Assembly: GCA_963989245.1 (NCBI GenBank)
Contig: OZ022351.1
Coordinates: forward strand, 20,921,622-20,985,621
Direction: 5' to 3'
Source of the DNA: Nansenia antarctica
Taxonomy: Eukaryota; Chordata; Actinopteri; Argentiniformes; Microstomatidae
Length of the DNA stretch: 64,000 nucleotides
Positions 10,011-20,100 of this stretch are shown one piece after another (the stretch's first letter is position 1; each line of letters opens with the position of its first letter). Below the pieces are notes generated by a model. The model was not told the DNA's origin. It saw only the letters and a list, made by a program, of their open reading frames with translations, and made no database searches. A program made the position numbers and the translations under genes.

Positions 10011-11439
10011 GAACATAATCCTGTCTCACTCTATTGCAGGGGTCGGCAATTAGGTTTGGCCTCGGGCCACATTTTTTTTGAGCCACTAGATGGCGGGCCC
10101 GAACATAATCAAAGGCTAATTTAAGTAATTGATTGTTTAAAAATGTGACACGTTCTAATGCTTTGACTTTTCTTTCGACTGTACACATCGCTAGTCAACT
10201 AACAGCTTGTTTTGTGAACCTGCTAACAATGTAAAGTAGTGTTCTAGTTAACTAGGTAGCTGTCCAATCCATTATGTTGCAGTATTTTGGCTTGACTAGC
10301 GAGTTTGTGTTGTGATTCTCAACAACGTTGAAACGTAGTTTCACACTTTTCCATATTTTTGAATAATAAATGTGTGGACTGACGATGTAGCGTAGCCTAA
10401 CTTATTCTAATAATTATGTAACATAGTTTCATTCTGATAATTATTCCCCCCTCCTCCCAGACAAGGTCACATTATTATTATTGGATTGGTTGTTTGCGTG
10501 CCAGGTGAAGTTAGCCAAACATTTAACATGCTAGCAAGAGAAACATAATGTCACTCTCCAAAGGTCTAAAGAGGAAAGTTGACGGTGGCATTTAAAGAGG
10601 AATGGACAGCGAACTATACGTCCATCCTACCTGGTTTCATCAATGCAAAGCCGTTGTGAGAGACATTTTCCGTGCTCACAATGTTCCCTTTCTATACATG
10701 CGAGTCGTCCTTTTCGTCAATGAATGCGATAAAGACGCACGAGAGGAATCGATGGATGCATAAACATACAAATAAACTGCCTGCGGATTAAAGTGACGTC
10801 AATATCACCAGATATCAAGCAAATACTGACCGATGGGAGATGCTTTTTGTTTGCGCCGATTTTGTTTTCAATGTTTTTCAGAAAATTAAACAGAATTTGC
10901 GTTGTTACTGTTCATATGTGTGTTGCAGTCACATATACGTAAACATTACGTTTGAATGGCTTACTGAGCTCGTGTTATTTTGTTCAAACCACACACGGTA
11001 TGTCGGCTATTTCAGCACCGTGACGCGTTGTCCACCTGCTTATGATTCACTCTGAGGGGTTCAGCGTCAGTGCGCTTCGGTGCACCTTGCTGCCTGATTG
11101 TCTGTCCCTCTGTCATTCACTCTCAACATGGATAAAAGTACAATAAGCATTATTCAGGTGGAGTTCGATTCTCTATTCGGACATTATAGGCGCTATATGT
11201 GGGACTGTCGGTCCGATATTATTATAAAAATAAAAAAATAAAAAATAAAGTGGATTCTCAAAATAATCTGCTGGGCCAAATATTATTGGTGACGGGCCAG
11301 CAATGGCCCACGGGCCGCCTATTGCCGACCCCTGCTCTATTGGTTTAATTGATTAATCAGCTGTGCGGTAAACCGTTGGAACACACAGTGCACAGCTGAT
11401 TAATCAATTAAACCAATAGAGTGAGACAGGATATGTTCA
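10011..11439. mobile_element. Palindromic MITE split by a hAT element
   Basis: Without the inner insertion, the flanks form a long palindrome. The left arm begins near 10011 (gaacat, tcctgtctcactctattg) and continues after the hAT as gtttaattgattaatcagc. The right arm at about 11386-11438 is the reverse complement, with a loop of about 23 bp between. Confidence 0.85.
10037..11334. mobile_element. Non-autonomous hAT element
   Basis: A 1,298-bp element with terminal inverted repeats caggggtcggcaat and its complement attgccgacccctg. It is flanked by the perfect 8-bp duplication ctctattg (10029-10036 and 11335-11342), the hAT hallmark. No transposase frame is visible inside. Subterminal gggcc/ggccc words (cgggccac, cgggccgcc) fit a hAT-type element. 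Confidence 0.93.
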
Positions 11440-11790
11440 TACCAGTTGCCTTTCAGGAAGTAGTGAGATCGTGCACCTAGCCTATTGGAGCGCTGCTACA
11501 GCTCACGTGTAAGCCAAAAGTATTTGCAGTGCCATAGACTTGCATTCTGCCGGCGCCCCGACTCCTCCCCTATGTATTTTAACAGTGAATTTTACACACA
11601 CACACACAGATAAAATGTTTATTGTATTGGAGGATTTTTAATGAATGCTGATAGGCGCCGACAGAATATCAGCCGCATTTTGTGAATAAACAATGTTTAT
11701 TTAAAAAAAAACTTTTACAAGTCGCAACTAGGAAGTGAAGGTGGGGGCGGCGCCCCAGCGCCCTCTATTGGCCAGCCGCCACTGAGCATA
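11440..11790. other. No recognisable gene
   Basis: Mixed unique-looking sequence with a short CA run near 11592-11608 and an AT-rich patch around 11690-11710. Nothing supports a gene. Confidence 0.5.
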
Positions 11791-12162
11791 CCTAACGATT
11801 CCCACCGTAGTTGGGCGCGACCACGGCCACACCACGCCCACGCCACGCCAACTTCTGGAATATGTAGGGGTGTTCTCTGTATCTTGTTCTTCACGTAACA
11901 CGGGGTGCACGATTAGATATAGGTTACCCATCTATGTATGCAACTCGGCGGCGCTGAGTGTGCCGCGGGCCAACGGTCAATGTTCGCCGCGGGCACGGCC
12001 GCAAGCGGCCGGGCGCGGCTCTCATTGCCCTGTGGGCCCTGGAACGCGCGCCTATTCGTGTCAGTGATTGTGTTTGTGTTTGCGAAAAAAAAGAAAAAAA
12101 AACACCCCTACATATTCAAGAAGTTGGCGTGGTCGCGCCCAACTACGGTGGGAATAGTTAGG
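11791..12162. mobile_element. Fold-back element with GC-rich centre
   Basis: Inverted arms at about 11791-11875 and 12101-12162 share ttcccaccgtagttgggcgc and aatatgtaggggtgtt in opposite orientation. The left arm has about 20 extra bases. The middle is strikingly GC-rich with its own small palindromes (gccgcgggc). No flanking duplication was found, so the class is unknown. Confidence 0.65.
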
Positions 12163-12204
12163 ACGCGAACCGGCCAGCAGGAGGGCAGGGCAGCAGGAGT
12201 CTTT

Positions 12205-14575
12205 CATTTTGATGTCTGTTCTATAGATGATGTCTGTTCTATAGATGATGTCTGTGTTCTATAGATGATGTCTGTGTTCTATAGATGATGTCTGTTCTAT
12301 AGATGAGGTCTGTGTTCTATAGATGATGTCTGTGTTCTATAGATGATGTCTGTTCTATAGATGATGTCTGTTCTATAGATGATGTCTGTGTTCTATAGAT
12401 GATGTCTGTGTTCTATAGATGATGTCTGTTCTATAGATGAGGTCTGTGTTCTATAGATGATGTCTGTGTTCTATAGATGCTGTCTGTGTTCTATAGATGA
12501 TGTCTGTGTTCTATAGATGATGTCTGTGTTCTATAGATGATGTCTGTGTTCTATAAATGATGTCTGTGTTCTATAGATGATGTCTGTGTTCTATAGATGA
12601 TGTCTGTGTTCTATAGATGATGTCTGTGTTCTATAGATGATGTCTGTTCTATAGATGATGTCTGTGTTCTATAGATGATGTCTGTTCTATAGATGATGTC
12701 TGTGTTCTATAGATGATGTCTGTGTTCTATAGATGATGTCTGTGTTCTATAGATGATGTCTGTGTTCTATAGATGATGTCTGTTCTATAGATGATGTCTG
12801 TAATCTATAGATGATGTCTGTATTCTATAGATGAGATTTGTGTTCTAGATGATGTCTGTTCTATAGATGAGGTCTGTGTTCTATAGATGATGTCTGTGTT
12901 CTATAGATGATGTCTGTTCTATAGATGATGTCTGTGTTCTATAGATGATGTCTGTGTTCTATAGATTATATCTGTTTTTATAGATGATGTCTGTGTTCTA
13001 TAAATGATGTCTGTGTTCTATAGATGATGTCTGTGTTCTATAGATGATGTCTGTGTTCTATAGATGATATCTGTGTTCTATAGATGATGTCTGTGTTCTA
13101 TAGATAATGTCTGTGTTCTATAGATGATGTCTGTGTTCTATAGATGATGTCTGTTCTATAGATGATATCTGTGTTCTATAGATGATGTCTGTGTTCTATA
13201 GATGATGTCTGTGTTCTATAGATGATGTCTGTTCTATAGATGATTTCTGTGTTCTATAGATGCTGTCTGTGTTCTATAGATGATGTCTGTGTTCTATAGA
13301 TGATGTCTGTGTTCTATAGATGATGTCTGTTCTATAGATGATTTCTGTGTTCTATAGATGCTGTCTGTGTTCTACAGATGATGTCTGTGTTCTATAGATG
13401 ATGTCTGTTCTATAGATGATGTCTGTGTTCTATAAATGATGTCAGTGTTCTATAGATGATGTCTGTTCTATAGATGATGTCTGTGTTCTATAGATGATGT
13501 CTGTTCTATAGATGAGGTCTGTGTTCTATAGATGATGTCTGTGTTCTATAGATGATGTCTGTGTTCTATAGATGATGTCTGTTCTATAGATGATGTCTGT
13601 GTTCTATAGATGATGTCTGTGTTCTATAGATTATATCTGTTTTTATAGATGATGTCTGTGTTCTATAAATGATGTCTGTGTTCTATAGATGATGTCTGTG
13701 TTCTATAGATGATGTCTGTGTTCTATAGATGATATCTGTGTTCTATAGATGATGTCTGTGTTCTATAGATAATGTCTGTGTTCTATAGATGATGTCTGTG
13801 TTCTATAGATGATGTCTGTGTTCTATAGATGATGTCTGTGTTCTATAGATGATGTCTGTTCTATAGATGATTTCTGTGTTCTATAGATGCTGTCTGTGTT
13901 CTATAGATGATGTCTGTTCTATAGATGATGTCTGTGTTCTATAGATGATGTCTGTGTTCTATAGATGATGTCTGTGTTCTATAGATGATGTCTGTTCTAT
14001 AGATGATTTCTGTGTTCTATAGATGATTTCTGTGTTCTATAGATGCTGTCTGTGTTCTACAGATGATGTCTGTGTTCTATAGATGATGTCTGTTCTATAG
14101 ATGATGTCTGTGTTCTATAAATGATGTCTGTGTTCTATAAATGATGTCTGTGTTCTATAGATGATGTCTGTTCTATAGATGATGTCTGTGTTCTATAGAT
14201 GATGTCTGTTCTATAGATGAGGTCTGTGTTCTATAGATGATGTCTGTGTTCTATAGATAATGTCTGTGTTCTATGGATGATGTCTGTGTTCTATAGATGA
14301 TGTCTGTTCTATAGATGATGTCTGTTCTATAGATGATGTCTGTGTTCTATAGATGATGTCTGTGTTCTATAGATGATGTCTGTTCTATAGATGATGTCTG
14401 TGTTCTATAGATGATGTCTGTGTTCTATAGATGATGTCTGTGTTCTATAGATGATGTCTGTGTTCTATAGATAATGTCTGTGTTCTATAGATGATGTCTG
14501 TGTTCTATAGATGATGTCTGTTCTATAGATGAGGTCTGTGTTCTATAGATGATGTCTGTGTTCTATAGATGATGT
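12205..14575 (+). repeat. Minisatellite, 18/20-bp units, about 2.4 kb
   Basis: Roughly 120 tandem copies of a unit close to gatgatgtctgtgttctata. An 18-bp variant lacks one tg. Scattered variants (gaggtc, atttct, gctgtc, ataatg) recur in the same order at different places, for instance around 12960-13100 and 13625-13760, so longer blocks were duplicated too. The same unit recurs at every later gene boundary in the window. Confidence 0.97.
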
Positions 14576-14589
14576 TGGTGCGCTGCCAA

Positions 14590-14856
14590 ATAAGTTTACT
14601 ACCGTTTTTGTTTCTTCCCTGGGCGGTAATGAGCAGAGCGACGGAAAACCAAACTGCGTTTTGTCTTTGAGTAATGAGAGACAGCGCGACACTTCATGTC
14701 GGTGTTGCAGAAGTTTATAAACGAGCACATTTAGAAACACTGAATAGTAGTGTTGTACTGCCAGTGTTTGTTAGTAGTGTTGTAGTGCCAGTGTTTGTTC
14801 AGGGCTGCTGTTTGCATCGTGAGCTGTCGGGATCACACAGGCTCGTCCAAGTAAAG
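14590..14856 (+). promoter_or_regulatory. Gene A promoter region and noncoding exon 1
   Basis: A block conserved in front of A, B and C, and partly D. It contains gtttttgtttcttccc and ggaaaaccaaact, which resemble interferon-regulatory-factor sites with one mismatch, then the likely first exon ending tccaagtaaag|gtaggc (donor after 14856). No obvious TATA box is seen, so the exact transcription start is unknown. The distance to the RING exon would make a first intron of about 1.46 kb. Confidence 0.55.
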
Positions 14857-15179
14857 GTAGGCCTACCGTCATTCAGAATAAAGGCATTTCTTTCTTGCTT
14901 TTTATTTTATTAAGGGACACGATTTACAAATCAGGCTATATTACAACACAGTAACCACCACATCCCTTTTTTTTTTTCTTCTTTTTACAAAAACAAAAAT
15001 GTGACAGATTTTACCTTAAGTATCAAAATAATTCACAAGTCACACTTTTATTTGTTGCTATGCAGTTTGAGTGAGTCCAACAGAGATGTCAATTCCTAAA
15101 ATGTGCCCATCAAATCATAATGTTTACATTAATTCCAGTTCAGTGGAATATATTAGGTGAAGTAGTTAAAAAAAAAAAG

Positions 15180-15770
15180 TCCCATTGAGATTCAGAATCT
15201 CTTTTGCAAGGGAGACCTGGCCAAAACAGTGGCAGAAATTAAACAAAGTTACAGACAGGACAGCACATAGAACATACAACATCCTACAGCAATACATAAA
15301 CAAAAAGTCATAAGGAAAAGGGGAAATGGGAGCGGGGAGGTAAGGAGCAAACAAGAGAGGGAGAGAGAAGAAGGGGGGTTGACAGGTTTCAATTGACTCC
15401 TGACCAGACAGACGAGACTCCTGACCAGACAGACCAGACAATCTTCTTGAACTCAACAAGAGTTATCAACTCCTTCAGTTTTAAGACCCTTTGCAAGGCA
15501 TTCCAAGTAGAGGGGGCAGCAACCATGAATGCTTTTTTCCCTGAATTCGGTTCGAGCTTTGGGTACAACAAACAAACAAGTGTCTTGGGACCTCAGACTA
15601 TACCGAGCTCCACGGATCTGAGTCATGTAGACACACAGAGCTCATGCAACTGAGACTGAACAGTATCAAATGCCAATTTCAAGTGTACCAGAGCCTCATT
15701 AAGTGTAGGGGCCATGCAATAAATCACAGTATCATCTGCATAAAAGTGGTTATTCAGAGTTCACAGAGAA
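15180..15770 (-). mobile_element. LINE 3' fragment in gene A intron 1
   Basis: The minus strand encodes a short piece with KKAFMVAAPSTWNALQ followed by a KELITLVEFKK-type motif, typical of the C-terminal end of a non-LTR retrotransposon pol. A nearly identical fragment sits at the same place in gene D (61525-62115) but not in B or C. Confidence 0.7.
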
Positions 15771-15936
15771 ATGTACAACAAGGATGTCCAAGATATTAGA
15801 AATGTAATTACATTCATAAAGAAAGGGGACAAAATGACTCAAAGTGGCTCAATATTGCAAAAAAGATTGCAATTCTTATCAACATCAGCCATTTTTGCAT
15901 TCTTAAGATACTTTGCTTAGTACACAAACCCAATAT

Positions 15937-16179
15937 CGTGAGCTGAGAATTATAAGGTTCTATCTCCGTTTAGGGCAGTTCAGAGATATTGAGCGTCAAA
16001 GTTTTTACATTCCATTATGTTTTGTGAGATGGAACCTTTGTATTTTATGAATAATAACAAAAAAATGTCAACATTTTAAAAATAACACCACACAGGCATT
16101 AATAAACACCTAATGGATCAGTATGTGTATCTCAATTTTGACAAAAATGGAGATAGAACCTTATAATTCTAATGTCACG
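15937..16179. mobile_element. 243-bp MITE in gene A intron 1
   Basis: Terminal inverted repeats of about 31 bp share gaattataaggttctatctc. The flanks are the duplication atat (15933-15936 and 16180-16183). The matching site in gene D reads straight across without it, so the insertion is specific to A. Confidence 0.85.
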
Positions 16180-16321
16180 ATATGTCCTTGATCAATGAAT
16201 TCTAATACAAAGTTCCTTTTACAAAGAAACACCTCTCTTATGTGTTTGTTACCACACTATGGGTGGTTTATATCCTTGGATGTCTTTGTAAACAGCAACC
16301 ATCGTGTCCTGCTTCCTAGAG

Positions 16322-17089
16322 ATGTCTGTCCCCAGCAGTCTCCAGTCTGAAGAGCTGTTCCAGTGCTCCATCTGTTTGCACATGTTCACTGAGCCAGTCT
16401 CCATCCCATGTGGACACAACTTCTGTAAGACCTGCATCAACACACACTGGGATAGTAGAGACCTGTGCCAGTGTCCCCTCTGTCAGAGTACGTATAATAG
16501 CAGACCTGAGCTCTGTGTCAACACAGTGATGAGAGAAGCTGTTGATAACTGTAAAGAAACAGCAAGACGCAGAGCCCGAGCAGCCCCAGCCCCAGCCCCT
16601 GTCCCTGCCCCAGGCCCTGTCCCTGCCCCATCCCCAGCCCATGTCCCTGGTTCAGCTCCAGCCCCAGCCCCAGGCCCAGCCCCAGGCCCTGTCCCTGCCC
16701 TACCCCCAGCCCCATGCTCTGTCCCTGCCCCACCCCCAGCCCATGTCCCTGGTTCAGCCCCAGCCCCTGCCCTTGCCCCTGCTTCAGCTCCAGCCCCTGT
16801 CCTTGCCCCTGCTTCATCCCCAGCCCCTGCCCCAGCCCCTGACCCTGCCCCTGCCACAGCCCCAGCCCCAGCTAGGCCTGGTAGCATTTGTTCTGGGAGC
16901 AGGCTGGTGTTCCTAGGGTTCTGTCTGGCTGGTCTGGTGTTCTTCCTGTATCGACGGACCCACCTGGAGCCTGACCAGAGTGGCACATGTTCACTGACAG
17001 ACCCAGAGGCAGCCTGTAAAAGACCATACAAACCACCGGGAGAGTGGGGAGAGAAGATGGTGGGTATGGGTATGGGTATGGGTATGGGT

Positions 17090-17130
<41 letters not shown>

Positions 17131-20100
17131 TGTGTGTGTGTGTGTGTGTGTGTGCGTGTGTGTGTGTGTGTGTTTGTGTGTGTGTGTGCGTGTCCATCTG
17201 CACGTGCATGTGTGTGTGTGCGTGCGCGTGTGCAAGAGTGAGAGAGAGGGAGAAAGAGAAAGAGTGGGGAGAAAATGGTGTGTGTGTGTGTGTCTGTGTG
17301 AGTGTGTGTGTGTGTCTGTGAGGGAGTGAGTGGGAGAGAGAGAGAGAGAGTGAGAGAGAAGATGGTGGGTATGGGGTTGTTATTGTCTATTAGTTTTCTT
17401 GTCTCAGCTTCAGAAAATGACGGCTGAGATGCAGCAGATGATCCAGGACCGTCTGAAGAAGGTGAAGGAGGTCAAACACTCAGTAGAGCTCAGCACGGTG
17501 AGTCCTCCTGACCTTTCACCTATGATGTGTTCTAATGTAGAAGTTGCCCCACCTGACAGGTCTAGTGTTGCTAAGAGGTCTTGATGTGTTAATGGAATCA
17601 GAGAGGTCTTCATTACTGGAAGCTGTGGTTCTCATGGTTTACACACATGTACAGCAGGGTTTCCGTTAGAAAAATTTGCCGTCGGACATCGTGTCCGGGA
17701 AGAATTCGATTTACCGGACAAACGTGATATATTCCGGTCATCATATTAAAATATAATAATAAAAAAAAAAAAAACGTTTTCTTCAAATCTAATATAGCTG
17801 TTTGTCGCGGTGATTACTGTTGTGTAGCGGCCTATATATGCCATTTAATGTCTATTTCTCATCCGATACGATTAGATGCGAGCTATATAATATATAATAA
17901 TATAATGTGGTGACTAGACACCCACTGAGTGATCAGGGCGAATTCACTACATTACCCAGGTGCCTTAGCAGGGTGATGAGGTGTATTTAAGGCGACCAGG
18001 AAGTGTGAATGAGGAAGTGAATGCAGAGTGTGCAATAAACACAGCTCTTGTTTACACATTAACCATGTGCTCCTAGTCCTTCTTCATATCCCTCAAACCA
18101 ACAACTACAATAACATGATTTGACGCATGCGCGCTATGCCATGCGTCAAATCCAGCGCTGAACGGGTCCAGCGCTGAACGGGCGCCTCACTGGGAACTGA
18201 ACAGACAGCATCGATCAATGAACGGACTCCACATTACGTTAACTGAAGTTTGTTAAATTGTTTGGGATTAATGTGAGTTTTCTATTTTCTCTTTCCAGTT
18301 TTACCCTTTTTTAAAAAATCAATAAAACAACGTCATTTCTATAACCAGGGCCATATTCCACTAACGGTGGCTTAATATAGCCGCGCTAGAATTAAATGCG
18401 GCGCTCAGGGACCTCGAGATTGGTATTCAAGCCTCAGGTGATTCCTCGAATGAGGATCAGCCTTGTGTCATCAGTGTTCACAGAAGACAGGCTTACAAAT
18501 CTTCGATATGGGCGCGTGCACGCAGACATAAAAAGCCCTGAAGTGTCGATCTGTCGAAATGAAGATACTCCACTCTGCAGGGGTACTACATTTGCGCAGC
18601 ATTCCGAATTATTGATTTTTATGAAGACGGAAAAATAAGATGTAAAATAGTGCAATACTGCCGCAATTAACAAGGCGAGGGAAATGGTTTGGCAAGAAAT
18701 TGCTGACCGATTAAATGCGTAGGTCATACTAGCCCCAGTTATTGTTATATGTTCATATTTTAATAAATGAATATTACTACTGTGGTGATATCCGCAGCAG
18801 GCTACAAACCGTCATATCGCCACAATGGCCTAGTGGTATTGACTGCTGCCATAGGATTTATTCGTCATTTTATATCAGTGGTTCGAATCCCTTCAGACTT
18901 TTTACTGCACACACTTTTTACTGCATTTCGTTGTCTGAATCTAATCTAAAATCTCATCTAAAAAAGTATTGTAGGCTATAAAATTATGGTGCAGGCTAAT
19001 TTACAAGAACTGACACGATTACAATGGTGTTTGAAACCTTTGCATGAAATCTTCGGTTAAATGTAAAAAAAAAAAAAAATGAATGACTTAGTCAAGTCTC
19101 GAACTCGCAACCTTTGGAACTCGAGTCCGCAGCCTTAACCACTACGCTAGCCAGACCGCTGTGATAATGGTAATGCAAGTTGAGACAATTACTTCTTTTT
19201 TTTTTTACACTCTTTTCTTTATTGATCTATCGCTTTCAAAATATCAAGTTATCTATCACACAATCAAACTATCTATCGATCGATCACACTTTCAAAATAT
19301 CAAATTATCTATCTATCACACAGTCAAACTATCTAATCAAACTATCTAATCTATCTATCTCGTGTGAAGTGGGAACTAATATTTCCTAAAAGACACATGA
19401 GGAACTTTCGTTCAGGGTTTAGTTTCCGCCTGTGAGCCTTTTTTGACGCACGGATGACTATAGCCTGTGTTTTAGCCTGGTCGGGACCAGGCTAATTATA
19501 TCTGACTCAGAAGGAGCTCAAACAAGCAGCGAATTATTTGAGCCACATTGATGGCACCCAACGCAAGCTAACATTTTCGAGGCTTAGAACTTTATCGAGG
19601 CTTAGAACTTTATCGAGCTTTGTGGAATATGGCCCAGGTCTCGCTGGTTGGGAAGGCATTTCGTTTAGCTCGGGAGTATGACAATGGGGAGAACATAACT
19701 GTTTATTGAGAAACAATTGATAGGCAGTCTGGGATACGTATATAAAGAAATACCACAATGTCTAGATGTATAACATTTTATTGAACAGTAACAGTGCAAG
19801 CATGTAGGCTTCTGGCGTGACACGGCTAGCCTAATTTCCGTTCATATGCCTTTTATCAGATAAAATAAAATTGAATAAAACTCTTTGAAAATAAATAGGC
19901 TTTAAATTAACTTGCAATGCGTATGTATAGGCTAATTTCCGTTCGATGTTACAGCCTAGGCCTATCGCCTATGCCTTTTCTCAGATAGATAGGGGATAGC
20001 CTTAAATAAAATAGCCTAGAGTAAAAACTCTGAAAATAACAATGGCTGCTCATATAATTCAGCTACTTATTAGGCCTACGTCGCTTTTTGGCAGCATTGA

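Larger units (their letters stand above)
18349..19634. mobile_element. PIF/Harbinger-like element nested in the hAT
   Basis: 1,286 bp with terminal inverted repeats ggccatattccac and its complement, flanked by the 3-bp duplication cag (18346-18348 and 19635-19637). The second copy of the surrounding duplication has the empty site, which fixes the ends exactly. A 3-bp target duplication suggests the PIF/Harbinger group. No transposase is visible. Confidence 0.85.

Noticed and set aside
12205..14575. Regular short repeats that might suggest a CRISPR array
   Set aside because: Units are contiguous 18/20-bp copies without unique spacers, in a eukaryotic genome. This is a minisatellite.
16304..16321. 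Upstream ATG adding MSCFLE or MSCFLD to the RING exon
   Set aside because: It lies before the splice acceptor cttcctag, so it is intronic. The ATG just after the acceptor is preferred.
16483..17235. Long minus-strand frames across the Pro/Ala tract and TG repeat in each gene
   Set aside because: They arise because the repeats lack stop codons on either strand. They encode only low-complexity Gly/Ala or Thr/His runs plus the complement of the RING.
17060..17329. Read-through of the RING exon into a Val-Cys-rich tail
   Set aside because: This is translation of TG repeats beyond a splice donor (atg|gtgggt). The six-exon model is in phase and matches between three genes.
19087..19162. Possible functional tRNA gene on the minus strand
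   Set aside because: A and B boxes are seen, but the acceptor stem does not pair and it lies inside a transposon.
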